The translations under genes and the position numbers were made by a program. From positions 87,289 to 151,288 of the forward strand of contig NZ_SORI01000007.1 of NCBI RefSeq assembly GCF_004366815.1: a stretch of 64,000 nt of DNA, written 5' to 3'. Under the pieces are notes generated by a model. It was not told the origin of the DNA, made no database searches, and was given only the letters and a program-made list of their open reading frames with translations. Positions 50,447 through 58,931 of the stretch are shown here, piece by piece. Origin of the DNA: Aminivibrio pyruvatiphilus (GTDB lineage Bacteria; Synergistota; Synergistia; Synergistales; Aminobacteriaceae). Within the stretch, counting starts at the first letter, position 1, and the number at the start of each line of letters is the position of its first letter.

Positions 50447-50484
50447 AAAAAAAGAGGGGGAAGGACCGGACGTCCTCCCCCCTC
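50447..50484 (-). terminator. terminator after fprA
   Basis: GAGGGGG(A)AGGAC and GTCCTCCCCCCTC arms with seven T on the minus strand, ten bases past the fprA stop. Confidence 0.88.
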
Positions 50485-50493
50485 CGCAGTGTC

Positions 50494-51663
50494 CTAGAGC
50501 GCCCTGTGCTTCTCGGCGATGGCGTCGGCCAGCGCGTCCAGGGCGGCCAGGTCCTCCGCCCGGGGCTTGCCCTTGCACAGGACCGTGCCGAGAACCTCCA
50601 CCTTCAGGTTGGGGATCAGTCCGGAGATCTGCTCCACCGCCTTGGTACCCCATCCGTAGGAGCCGATGATGGCGGCGTACTTCAGCTTCGGCCGGAGGGC
50701 GTTCGCCAGGTGGGTGGCCGAGAAGACCGCCGGGTGGGGACCGAAGTGGACGGTGGGCGTGCCGATGACGATGGTGGCCGCGTCCACCAGGTCGATGGCC
50801 AGCTTGCCGATGTCGGTGACGGAAAGTTCGTACTTCTGGACCTTCACTCCCCGCTCCACCAGGGCGTCGAGCAGGCGGTCCACCATGATCTCCGTGCTTC
50901 CGTGCATGGAGATGTAGGGGATGGCCACGAAATTGGACACCCTGTCGGAGATCCAGTCACGGTAGGCGTCCAGGATGAAATCGGGCTTGTCGTAGACGGG
51001 GCCGTGGCTCGGGGCAATCATGTCGAACTCGTAGCCCTCGAGCTTCTTCATGTTGTTTCGGATGATGGACCGGAAGGGCATCATGATCTCGGCGTAGTAC
51101 CGCTTGGCGCCCTCGTAGATGGCCGGGCTCTCGCCGGCGAACATGTCGGACGTGGCCAGGTGGGAGCCGAAGAAGTCGCAGGAGAACAGGATTTTCTCCT
51201 CCTGGAGGTAGGCGCACATGGTCTCCGGCCAATGGACCCAGGGGGTGTGGATGAACTTGAAGGTTCGGTTCCCCAGGGAGAGGGTCTGGCCGTCCTCCAT
51301 GGCGTCGATGATGCCGCCGTCGATGTGGAGGTGGTCCTGGAGCAGTTCCTTCGCCTTCGTGGAGCAGACCACCCTCGCTTCAGGGTATTTCGCGAGCAGC
51401 GTGGGAATGGCCCCCGAGTGGTCCTGCTCGGTGTGGAGGGAGATGATGTAGTCGATCTTCTTCACGTCCTCCAGCTGGGCCAGCAGAACGTGTTCCAGGG
51501 CCGGGTCGGCGGTATCGATCAGGGCGGTCTTCTCGGAGCCCTCCACCAGGTATGCGTTGTAGCTGGTACCCTCGGGGAGGGGGATGAGAGAGTCGAAAAG
51601 CCGGCGGTTCCAGTCCACGGCACCCATGAGGAAGATGCCGCCGCGCATGGCTCTTTTCTTCAT
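50494..51663 (-). CDS. fprA: FprA-type flavodiiron protein
   Basis: 389 residues. ATG at 51663 is favoured (11 bases after GGAG); another ATG at 51672 lies too close to that site. The N-terminal metallo-beta-lactamase domain has the di-iron ligands HTEQDHSG (H77, E79, D81, H82), HTPWVHWPETM, SCDFFGSH and SHGPVYD. The C-terminal flavodoxin domain has VIGTPTVHFGPHPAVF and IGSYGWGTKAVEQ. It reduces O2 to water or NO to N2O in strict anaerobes, in the cytoplasm. It complements Hcp encoded at 16332 in the same window. It has its own promoter and terminator. Confidence 0.95.
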   Translation of the reverse strand: MKKRAMRGGIFLMGAVDWNRRLFDSLIPLPEGTSYNAYLVEGSEKTALIDTADPALEHVLLAQLEDVKKIDYIISLHTEQDHSGAIPTLLAKYPEARVVCSTKAKELLQDHLHIDGGIIDAMEDGQTLSLGNRTFKFIHTPWVHWPETMCAYLQEEKILFSCDFFGSHLATSDMFAGESPAIYEGAKRYYAEIMMPFRSIIRNNMKKLEGYEFDMIAPSHGPVYDKPDFILDAYRDWISDRVSNFVAIPYISMHGSTEIMVDRLLDALVERGVKVQKYELSVTDIGKLAIDLVDAATIVIGTPTVHFGPHPAVFSATHLANALRPKLKYAAIIGSYGWGTKAVEQISGLIPNLKVEVLGTVLCKGKPRAEDLAALDALADAIAEKHRAL

Positions 51664-51750
51664 TTGTGTCATCTCTCCTTTCAAAATTATGCACCTGTGC
51701 CCCGCAGAACAGTAGTATACGCGGGGCCGGTATCGAATATTCCCGCTGAA

Positions 51751-51779
51751 ATTATAGCCGTCATGCAATACGGGGGCAA
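51751..51779 (-). promoter_or_regulatory. promoter of fprA
   Basis: TTGCCC (51779-51774), 17 bases, TATAAT (51756-51751) on the minus strand. A second possible -10, TATACT (51719-51714), lies nearer the gene. Confidence 0.75.
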
Positions 51780-51851
51780 GAGCCCCCTTTGCCGCGGGGC
51801 CTTTTCTGAGGTACTCTTTCGGGGAACGGCCCATGAAAGGAAGGATGCTCC

Positions 51852-53060
51852 ATGTACCGGGAAGACCATGTCACCCTGCCTCCGGGTTGTGCCGCTGCCT
51901 GCGGCGCCTGTCCCGAAGGGCCCTATTCCCTCAGTGAGTCGCTGGCGAGGAAGAGGGCCCGGACCGAGCGGGCCCTGACGGCGTGGAAGGGCTGCATTGA
52001 AGACGTCCTTTCCGTTTCTGCGGATAACCGCCTGGGCTACCGGGACAGGACCGCCCTTTCTGCCCGGTGGGACGGTCGGGAAGGATGGCTCTTCGGCATG
52101 GAGGGTGTGCGGCAGGGAGTGCCCTACCCGCTGCGCTTCCAGCGGCCCCGGCCCTTCGTCTCCCTTCTGGAGTGCCCTGTCCACACCCCCCGGGTCAGGG
52201 AAATCCTGAAGGCGCTGGCGTCCGGGCTTCCTCCCGACGAGCCGGCGGGAACCTTCCCCCTGGCCTTTGCCGCCGTTTCCGGCGCCCAGTGCACCCTCGT
52301 CTTCAAGACGAAAAAAGACCCCGGCGACGGATGGCTCTTCTCCGCCGCGGGAGGGGTTTCCCTCGCCTCCCTGCTGGAAAGGGCCGGCCTCGAAGGCCTG
52401 TGGGTTCACCTGCACCCGGCTGCGGGGGTGCGTCTCTTCGCAAAGGGAGGATGGAGGCTTGCCTGGGGTATCTCCCGCTCGCGGGATTCCAGGGGGCTGC
52501 TCTACGGCCCGGGGTCCTTCTCCCAGCTTCTGACGGAGCTCCATGAGCGCTCCCTCGCCGAAGCCCGGGAGTTTCTCCGCCCCGGTACGGGAAATGCCGT
52601 CCTGGACCTGTACTGCGGCACGGGAGCCAGCATGGCCCTGTGGCAGGCCTCGGGGGCTGCCGTTCTCGGGGTGGAGGCCGGAGGAGAAGCGGTGGAGTGC
52701 GCCCGGATCAACGTTCCGGGCGCGGAGGTCCTGAGAGGGGCCTGCGCGGACCGTCTTCCCCAGGCGGAGGCGTTTTTGGGCCGTTTCCGGCCGGAAGAAC
52801 GGCTCGTGTACGCCAACCCGCCCCGGACAGGGCTCGAGCCCCCTGTGGCGGAAGTCCTCGCGGGGAGGCTCCGGCCCGGGGGGCTCGCCTATCTGTCCTG
52901 CAGTCCCGGAACCCTCTCCCGGGACCTGTCGCTCCTCGAAGAGGCCGGTTTTGGGGTGCGGCGCCTTCTCCCCTTCGATTTCTTCCCCCGGACCGCCGCG
53001 GTGGAGGTGCTCGCCCTTCTGGACGGCCCGGGGAGGACGGGGGAGCCTATCTCCGGATGA
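51852..53060 (+). CDS. TrmA/RlmC-type RNA (uracil-5-)-methyltransferase
   Basis: 402 residues; ATG at 51852 with AAGGAAGGA upstream. The SAM-binding fold has LDLYCGTGASMALW (motif I) and YANPPRTGL, and the catalytic Cys is in LSCSPGTLSRDL (usually SCNPxTLxRD). The N-terminus has CGACPEG, part of a Cys set that in RlmD-like enzymes holds a 4Fe-4S cluster; the N-terminal TRAM domain of RlmD is missing. It methylates C5 of a specific uridine in tRNA or 23S rRNA; which one cannot be told. Its last 14 bases overlap the convergent symporter gene. A shortened, broken copy lies at 54573-54840. Confidence 0.88.
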   Translation: MYREDHVTLPPGCAAACGACPEGPYSLSESLARKRARTERALTAWKGCIEDVLSVSADNRLGYRDRTALSARWDGREGWLFGMEGVRQGVPYPLRFQRPRPFVSLLECPVHTPRVREILKALASGLPPDEPAGTFPLAFAAVSGAQCTLVFKTKKDPGDGWLFSAAGGVSLASLLERAGLEGLWVHLHPAAGVRLFAKGGWRLAWGISRSRDSRGLLYGPGSFSQLLTELHERSLAEAREFLRPGTGNAVLDLYCGTGASMALWQASGAAVLGVEAGGEAVECARINVPGAEVLRGACADRLPQAEAFLGRFRPEERLVYANPPRTGLEPPVAEVLAGRLRPGGLAYLSCSPGTLSRDLSLLEEAGFGVRRLLPFDFFPRTAAVEVLALLDGPGRTGEPISG

Positions 53061-54453
53061 TGCTGTCCGCCGGTTCAGTGCCGAAGCGGTACGCCAGGGC
53101 GAAGACCGCCAGGCAGACCGGCCATTCGAGGTAGACCACGTGGGGGACCACCCGCACCTGGGGGAAGAGGGTCCAGGCGAGCCAGACCAGCACCGACGCC
53201 AGGATCGTCCAGAAGCCTGCCTCCTTTTTGCAGTACTTCGGCCAGAAGATGTTGGCCACGATGAGCAGCGTGAAGGACGCGGTGATGGCCAGGGCCGTGG
53301 TGATGGTCCTGAGGATCCCCACCGACGTGAGGGCCAGGAAGTAGGTGACCGCGCTGAAGCCCAGCACGGTGAGCCTGGAGAGGAACACTTCGTTCTTCTC
53401 CGTTACGGTCTTCGGGAAGAAGCGCTTCCATACGTCCTGCATCACCAGGGTGGAGCTTCCCAGGAGCAGCCCCACCGCCGTGGAGATGCCCGCCGCCCAG
53501 AGGGCCGCGAGGAAGATGCCCCCCACCACGGGCGAGATGTTGGTCATGATTGTGGGCAGGGCGAGGGCGGCCTTCTCGAGGTTGGGGAACTTCGCCGCCG
53601 CGATGATGCCGAAGAGGGCGCAGAGGAAGCCCGCGGGAAGGATCACCAGGCCGCCGAGAATGTAGCCGTGCCGGGCGGCCCGGCCATCCTTCGCCGCGAA
53701 GGCGATCTGGGAGATGGCCTGGACCGAGAAGCCCTGGGTGATCATGACCACCATCCAGGAGGTGATGAGGGCGATGCCCGTTCCTGAGAAGAAATCGAAC
53801 CAGGGGCCGCCGGCGGGCAGGCTCGCCGCGATGGACTCCATGCCGCCGAAGACCTCGGATGAGCTCCGGAGGGCTGCCAGGATGCCGCCGTAGATCACCA
53901 CCACGTTCACCACGTTGGTGAGCCCCGCGCCCCAGTAGCCGCCGATGAAGGTGATCCCAACGAAGAGAACGGCGGTCACCAGCATTCCCGTCTGGAAGGT
54001 GAACACGGAGGGCATGAGGGCCGTGAGGACCGCCCCTCCCGCCACGTACTGCAGGGAGGTGATGACCATCATGATGAGGAGCTGGGCGAGGACGCTGATC
54101 ATCCGGGCCTGCTTTCCGTACATCCGTTCCATCATCTCGGGGATGGTGTTCACTTCCATGCGGCGGAAGTAGTCCGCCACGAAGAGGCCGACGATGATGC
54201 CCGCCGTTCCCCAGGCGGCGTTGTACCACCCGGCGGAGAGGCCCACCTTGTAGGCGTGTTCGGCCACGCCGACCGTGGAGGCTCCTCCGATGGCAAGCCC
54301 CGCGAGCATGGCGGCCACCACCACAGTGGGGAGATTCCGCCCGGCGAGGAGGTACTGGACGGCGCCCCCCTTGCCCTTTTGGATGAGCTTCGAAGCGTAC
54401 CAGGAGATGCCGTAGAGGATCAGGATGTACGTCACCAGGATGAACAGCTGCAT
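53047..54453 (-). CDS. sodium:solute symporter (SSS family)
   Basis: 468 residues; ATG at 54453 with GGGGGGAT upstream. About thirteen membrane helices. Family landmarks: KGGAVQYLLAGRNLPTVVVAAMLAGLAIGGASTVGVAEHAYKVGLSAGWYN at the start and GLLLGSSTLVMQDVWKRF later. SSS members co-transport Na+ with sugars, amino acids, pantothenate, proline or organic acids; the substrate is unknown here. It overlaps the 3' end of the methyltransferase gene and is flanked on the other side by that gene's broken copy, so it was inserted between, or enclosed by, a duplication. Confidence 0.92.
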   Translation of the reverse strand: MQLFILVTYILILYGISWYASKLIQKGKGGAVQYLLAGRNLPTVVVAAMLAGLAIGGASTVGVAEHAYKVGLSAGWYNAAWGTAGIIVGLFVADYFRRMEVNTIPEMMERMYGKQARMISVLAQLLIMMVITSLQYVAGGAVLTALMPSVFTFQTGMLVTAVLFVGITFIGGYWGAGLTNVVNVVVIYGGILAALRSSSEVFGGMESIAASLPAGGPWFDFFSGTGIALITSWMVVMITQGFSVQAISQIAFAAKDGRAARHGYILGGLVILPAGFLCALFGIIAAAKFPNLEKAALALPTIMTNISPVVGGIFLAALWAAGISTAVGLLLGSSTLVMQDVWKRFFPKTVTEKNEVFLSRLTVLGFSAVTYFLALTSVGILRTITTALAITASFTLLIVANIFWPKYCKKEAGFWTILASVLVWLAWTLFPQVRVVPHVVYLEWPVCLAVFALAYRFGTEPADSIIRR

Positions 54454-54572
54454 TGATATCCCCCCAAAAAGAATTTTCCCAGTAGTATAACATCTTCTCA
54501 GGAGAAAAAAAGAGCCGGATCTCTTTCAATTCCGCTGTCTGAGGGTTGAAAAGAAATCCGGCTTTTCGCCAG

Positions 54573-54840
54573 GGGGATGGAGGCTTGCCTGGGGAGTGTC
54601 CCGCTCGCGGGACTCCAGAGGGCTGCCGTTCTCGGGGCGGGAGCGGGAGGAGAAGCGGTGGAGTGCACCCGGCTGAATGTCCCGGGAGCGGAGGTCCCGA
54701 GGGGAGCTTTCGCGGACCGGCTTCCCCAGACGGGGGCGTTTTTGGGCCGGTTCTGGCCGGAAGAGCGGCTCGTGTACGCCAACCCGCCCCGGACAGGGCT
54801 CGCCCCCCCGTGGCGGAAGCTCTCGCGGAGCCGAAGGGAC
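54573..54840 (+). pseudogene. broken partial copy of the RNA methyltransferase gene
   Basis: Plus-strand sequence matching parts of the 51852-53060 gene: 54573-54625 corresponds to 52450-52500, and 54625-54840 to about 52660-52860 (GGEAVECxRxNVPGAEV, LVYANPPRTGL). About 160 bases between are missing; the two ends of the gap in the intact gene carry the same GGGGGCTGC. The copy lacks a start, motif I and the catalytic Cys region. Confidence 0.88.
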
Positions 54841-54969
54841 AAAAAAGGCGGATTTTCGGATCCGGTTTCCCAGACTGGGTGTGGTAGCCATCTGGAAAAG
54901 TATTATCCCGAATACTTGCTTTTTTCATGCAACCGGAGCCGGAATGAGTTGAAAGACGGCACGTTTCGA

Positions 54970-54998
54970 TTGCTTTCCGTGCTTCATCTCGCTATTAT
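54970..54998 (+). promoter_or_regulatory. promoter of the D-aminoacylase gene
   Basis: TTGCTT (54970-54975), 17 bases, TATTAT (54993-54998); leader of about 75 bases. Confidence 0.7.
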
Positions 54999-55080
54999 GA
55001 AAAGAAGAAAAAGCTCATGCGTTTTTGCATTTAATCAAAGGCATTTTCAAAGATGATCAAAAAAAGAAGAGGTGCTTTCA

Positions 55081-56667
55081 ATGCTGGATCTTGCTTTAAG
55101 GAACTGCCGGGTTCTGGACGGCACAGGAGCCCCGTGGTTCAGGGCAGAGGTGGGAATATCAGGCGATAAGATCGTTCGGGTGACAAAAAGGCTCGACGAG
55201 GAGGCATTTCAGTCTTTTGACCTGGAAGGGCAGGTTCTCTGTCCGGGGTTTATCGACATGCACACCCACTCGGACCTTCGCCTTTTTTCCACTCCTGAAG
55301 AAGATGCCAAGATCATGCAGGGCATTACCACAGCAGTGCTGGGCCAGGACGGGCTCTCCGTGGCGCCTCTTTCGCCCGGGGAAATACCTATGATGAAGCA
55401 GCGGCTTGTAGGCCTTGACGGCTCCTGGGAAGAATGGAGCTGGAACACAATGGGCGAATACCTCTCGGCAATCGACAGGGCTCAGCCTGCAACGAACTCT
55501 GCCATGCTGGTACCCCACGGTGCGGTTCGCGCCTCCGTGGTGGGGTGGCAGAACAGGCCGGCGTCCGGCGATGAGATCCGCGAGATGGTCCGCATCACCG
55601 GCAGAGCAATGGAAGAAGGGGCATTCGGCTTCTCGACAGGTCTTATATATCCACCCTGTCTTTATGCGGAAGAGAAGGAATTCGTAGCCCTGGCCAGGGA
55701 GGCGGCAGCCTGGGGAGGATTTTTCGTCGTCCACATGAGAAACGAGCAGGACTATATCGAAGATGCCCTGAACGAGGTAATCACTATTTGCACAAAAGCT
55801 GAATGTCCGCTGCATATTTCGCACCTCAAGATCGCGGGAAAAAAGAACTGGGGGAGAGCGGGACGCGTTCTGCAGCTTCTCGACAACGCACGAAGCAAGG
55901 GGCTGGAGGTGACCTTCGACCAGTACCCCTACACTGCGGGGAGCACCATGCTCGACGCCCTTATTCCTCCGGTTTTCCACGCCGACGGGCAGAAAAAGAT
56001 GCTTGAATATATCGGTGATCCATCAGTCAGGCAAAAGATACGGGAAATGACGGATGGAACAGACGGCACCCCATGGGAGAACTGGGTGGGCTCCTGCGGC
56101 TGGGACGGTATCCTCATTAATTCCGTCGGTTCGGAGAAAAACCGCTGGGTGGAAGGGAAAAACATGGCGGAGATTGCCGCGGCATCCTCCATGGATCCTG
56201 TGGATGCCCTCTGCGATCTTCTCGTTGAGGAAGCGGGCACTGCGACGATGACCCAGTTCTACGGATGCGAGGAGGACGTGGAAACAATAATAAGCCATGA
56301 ATCCATGCTGTTCTGCTCTGACAGTATCGTGGGAGGAAAGCCGCACCCGAGGGCTTACAGTTCGACTGCCCGGATTCTCGGCCGCTATGTGAGGGAGAGA
56401 GGAAAGCTCAGCCTGGCACAGGCGGTGCGCAGGATGACTTCAGGTCCCGCCGCCCGACTGGGGCTCCAGGACAGGGGTATTGTCAGGGAGGGGATGAAAG
56501 CCGACCTGGTGGCCTTTGATCCTGCGGCAGTCGGCGACAGAGGGACGTACCAGGATCCTGTCCGCTACCCTGCGGGCTTCTCCATGACAGTCGTTTCCGG
56601 CCATGTTGCCATGATGGACGGAGAGCTCACCGGAGCCAGGGCTGGGGGGGCCCTCCGAAGGCGCTGA
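55081..56667 (+). CDS. N-acyl-D-amino-acid deacylase (D-aminoacylase)
   Basis: 528 residues; ATG at 55081 with AGAGGTG seven bases upstream. It belongs to the amidohydrolase superfamily: GQVLCPGFIDMHTHSDLRLF (metal His-x-His), GITTAVLGQDGLSVAP, the metal Cys region in GFSTGLIYPPCLYAEEKE, HMRNEQD, LHISHLKIAGKKNWG, and SDSIVGGKPHPRAYSSTARILG (family SDxxxxxxHPRxxGxFxR pattern). It releases D-amino acids from N-acyl forms such as peptidoglycan-derived or racemised material, consistent with an amino-acid-fermenting life. The DNA is visibly less GC-rich than neighbours and the gene stands between a pseudogene and a palindrome, so it may be a more recent arrival. Confidence 0.93.
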   Translation: MLDLALRNCRVLDGTGAPWFRAEVGISGDKIVRVTKRLDEEAFQSFDLEGQVLCPGFIDMHTHSDLRLFSTPEEDAKIMQGITTAVLGQDGLSVAPLSPGEIPMMKQRLVGLDGSWEEWSWNTMGEYLSAIDRAQPATNSAMLVPHGAVRASVVGWQNRPASGDEIREMVRITGRAMEEGAFGFSTGLIYPPCLYAEEKEFVALAREAAAWGGFFVVHMRNEQDYIEDALNEVITICTKAECPLHISHLKIAGKKNWGRAGRVLQLLDNARSKGLEVTFDQYPYTAGSTMLDALIPPVFHADGQKKMLEYIGDPSVRQKIREMTDGTDGTPWENWVGSCGWDGILINSVGSEKNRWVEGKNMAEIAAASSMDPVDALCDLLVEEAGTATMTQFYGCEEDVETIISHESMLFCSDSIVGGKPHPRAYSSTARILGRYVRERGKLSLAQAVRRMTSGPAARLGLQDRGIVREGMKADLVAFDPAAVGDRGTYQDPVRYPAGFSMTVVSGHVAMMDGELTGARAGGALRRR

Positions 56668-56687
56668 AACAGCGGACCTATAAAGGC

Positions 56688-56725
56688 ACAACAAGCTGCG
56701 CGGCATTTGCCGCGCAGCTTGTTGT
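56688..56725. terminator. perfect 18-bp hairpin after D-aminoacylase
   Basis: ACAACAAGCTGCGCGGCA, two bases, and its exact reverse complement. As at 7208-7265 there is no separate T run; the falling arm ends CTTGTTGT. It lies 20 bases after the D-aminoacylase stop. Confidence 0.8.
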
Positions 56726-56806
56726 CGGCCGCAGACAAAGCGAGCCGTCCGGGAAATTATCCGTGGGGGCGGCACCGGCTGCCATCTCCATCTTGTTTTC
56801 TTGGTT

Positions 56807-57892
56807 TCAGTCCCTGCAGTCCTTCTCCACCCTCTGCATCATGGCCTTTATGTACCCGAGGGCGTAGGCCATGCCCACGTGCCACGGGGCCGGACTCGAC
56901 ACCAGGGGCGAGTGGTCGGGGATGACCGCGCCCCGGAAGTCGTTCCGCCGGAGGATCTTCAGCACCCGGTAAATGTCGATGTCACCCTCGTCGATAAAGG
57001 TCTCCCGGTACCGGGGCACCTGTCCCTCCACGTTTCGCAGGTGGATGTAGCCGATGGCGTTCTGCTTCGCGTAGCTTTCGATGGCGTCGTAGAAGTTGCA
57101 GCCGTTCATCTCCGCCAGGGTGCCCACGCAGAGTTCCAGGGTGTTGCTGTGGCTCTTTTTCAGGTCCAGGAGCCTCTGGTAGAGCTCGGGCCGCCACACG
57201 AGCCTGGGCGTTCCCCGGAGGGTTGCGAAGGGGGGATCGTCCGGGTGGGCCGCCATTTTGACGCTGGACTCCTCCGCCACGGGAAGCAGCTCCTCGAGGA
57301 ACCAGGCGAACCGCTTCCAGAGCTCCTCGGATGTGATCTGGGTGTCAGAGTTCACTTCCTTCGGCGCTTCGGGGTCGTAGAACATGTTCCAGACCATCCC
57401 GCGGGGAAGGGGAAGGCTGTCGCAGCCGTCGACGCCCACCGATTCGGCGCCGCCCCTGGCGAAGGCGCCGCTGATCCTGGAGGCCACTCCGGCGAGGCTG
57501 AAGTTGTAGCCCATGATGGGGATGCCTGCCCTGCCGATGTTCCGGATGAGCCCCTTGAGCCCCTCCATCTGCTCGGCCTTTTTCGGCCCGTCGAGGAGGA
57601 CGTCGTACCAGAAGCCGGGGTCGAAGTTTTCTATGGCCTCGAGGACCAGTCCCTCGTCCTCGATGGACTTCCGGATGTCCCGAAGCTCCTCGTAGCTCCA
57701 CACGTCCCTGTTCCGGGTCACCCCCCAGCCGTCGGCGTCGCCCACGGGCTGGTTGTTTCCCGTCACGGGATCCTTTTCGCGGTGGAAATAGTCCACCAGG
57801 TGGATCACCAGGTGAGTGCATCCGAGCTGCCTGGCGTACAGGAAGTTTTCCCTGGTGAGATGATGCCTGTAGAACACCATTGCCAGTTTCAT
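56807..57892 (-). CDS. uxuA: mannonate dehydratase
   Basis: 361 residues; ATG at 57892 with AAGGAG about ten bases upstream. TIM-barrel enzyme of the UxuA family: MKLAMVFYRHHLTRENFLYARQLGCTHLVIHLVDYF, GIPIMGYNFSLAGVASR, MAAHPDDPPFATLRGTPRLVW (metal His and Asp), LCVGTLAEMNG, IGYIHLRNVEGQVPRYRETFIDEGDID, and PDHSP. It dehydrates D-mannonate to 2-keto-3-deoxy-gluconate in glucuronate breakdown. The GntR/FCD regulator gene follows upstream on the same strand, 80 bases away, suggesting local control. Together with kduI (37716) it shows that the organism uses hexuronates. Confidence 0.92.
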   Translation of the reverse strand: MKLAMVFYRHHLTRENFLYARQLGCTHLVIHLVDYFHREKDPVTGNNQPVGDADGWGVTRNRDVWSYEELRDIRKSIEDEGLVLEAIENFDPGFWYDVLLDGPKKAEQMEGLKGLIRNIGRAGIPIMGYNFSLAGVASRISGAFARGGAESVGVDGCDSLPLPRGMVWNMFYDPEAPKEVNSDTQITSEELWKRFAWFLEELLPVAEESSVKMAAHPDDPPFATLRGTPRLVWRPELYQRLLDLKKSHSNTLELCVGTLAEMNGCNFYDAIESYAKQNAIGYIHLRNVEGQVPRYRETFIDEGDIDIYRVLKILRRNDFRGAVIPDHSPLVSSPAPWHVGMAYALGYIKAMMQRVEKDCRD

Positions 57893-57973
57893 AGGTCCGG
57901 TCTCCTTGTCTCCATGTCAGATGAGATCAATCATACCAGATTACCCGTACAGGATTGCCGCCTCTTAACGCCG

Positions 57974-58723
57974 TCACGCTTCTTCGGCAACCGTTATGGT
58001 GGTACCGGCTGCCGCGGATTCCTGGGAGGCTCCGTTTTTCATCACGTAGGCGGGGAATTTTTCCCGGAGGTGTTCCGACTCGCCCAGGATCTTGTTCAGG
58101 TGCCTGGAGAGCCAGCGGAGGGCGTCGTCGCTGTCCCGGCGCCTGCACGCCGAGAGGATGGCCCTGTGTTCGGCGAGCACGTTGCCGAAATCAAGGTAGT
58201 TCTGGAGGCTGAGATAGCGCAGGCGCTTGTACTGGGCACTGAAATGATCGATGAAGCTCCAGGCCCGGGCCTTGCCGCAGGCGAGGAACAGCTCCCTGTG
58301 GAAGGCGTCGTCGGAATCCACAAAGCCGTCCACGTCCCGCTCGGCGATGGTCTGCTCCTGGGCGTCGAGGAGATCGTCCATGGCGGAGAGTATTTTTTCG
58401 TCGGGGGGAGAGGCGATGAAAAGGGAAAGAACGGTGCTTTCGACGCAGAACCGGGTGAACCTCACTTCCTCGATCTGCTCCATGTCCATGAGGGAAACAT
58501 AGGTGCCCCTCTGGGGGCGTATTTCCAGGAGCCCTTCCCCCTGCAGCTTGATGAAGGCTTCCCGGACGGGGGTTTTGCTGATGTTCATCCTGCCGGCGAT
58601 GTCCTTCTCGCTGAGCCGCCTCCCTGGAAGGAGGCGCCAGTTCAGAATGTCCCTCCGCAGGGTCAGGTACACCTGCCGGGTGACTCCGTCCTTGAGCTCG
58701 CTCATATCGAAATAGGAGAGCAT
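57974..58723 (-). CDS. GntR-family regulator with FCD domain
   Basis: 249 residues; ATG at 58723 with AAAGGG nine bases upstream; a TTG at 58729 is too close. The winged helix is RQVYLTLRRDILNWRLLPGRRLSEKDIAGRMNISKTPVREAFIKLQGEGLLEIRPQRGTYVSLMD, exactly the GntR/FadR pattern. The FCD effector domain has Asp/His metal ligands (DDAFHRELFLACG and LAEHRAILSACRRRD). It sits directly upstream of uxuA on the same strand, so it is probably a UxuR/ExuR-like uronate-responsive repressor (inference). Confidence 0.93.
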   Translation of the reverse strand: MLSYFDMSELKDGVTRQVYLTLRRDILNWRLLPGRRLSEKDIAGRMNISKTPVREAFIKLQGEGLLEIRPQRGTYVSLMDMEQIEEVRFTRFCVESTVLSLFIASPPDEKILSAMDDLLDAQEQTIAERDVDGFVDSDDAFHRELFLACGKARAWSFIDHFSAQYKRLRYLSLQNYLDFGNVLAEHRAILSACRRRDSDDALRWLSRHLNKILGESEHLREKFPAYVMKNGASQESAAAGTTITVAEEA

Positions 58724-58806
58724 TGGCAACGTCCCTTTCTCGGAGGGTTTCAGCCGGAAAATGCGCGCAATTGACGCTTGCGCGAAGAGGTGACTGATAT
58801 GTTAGT

Positions 58807-58835
58807 ATCTTAGAAGTATCCCGTTCATTTGTCAA
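58807..58835 (-). promoter_or_regulatory. promoter of the GntR regulator (and possibly uxuA)
   Basis: TTGACA (58835-58830), 17 bases, TAAGAT (58812-58807) on the minus strand. A GTATC direct repeat (58805-58809 and 58816-58820) overlaps the -10 and could be part of the operator. Confidence 0.8.
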
Positions 58836-58931
58836 GATATGTCCGCCACTGCGGGATCTGTGGCGGAAACAGGGGGAATTTGCTATGATCTGCCCTGTTG
58901 TGCAGACAGAATCGAGAGCGGGGAGAAATAA

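Larger units (their letters stand above)
54454..55080. other. intergenic region with gene remnant and D-aminoacylase promoter
   Basis: 620 bases. The first half holds the methyltransferase remnant; from about 54890 the sequence turns AT-rich and carries the promoter at 54970-54998. Nothing else is recognisable. Confidence 0.6.

Noticed and set aside
53075..54928. 617-codon open frame overlapping the symporter on the same strand
   Set aside because: Frame-shifted shadow of the symporter gene; Arg/Pro/Gly/His-rich translation without any recognisable domain.
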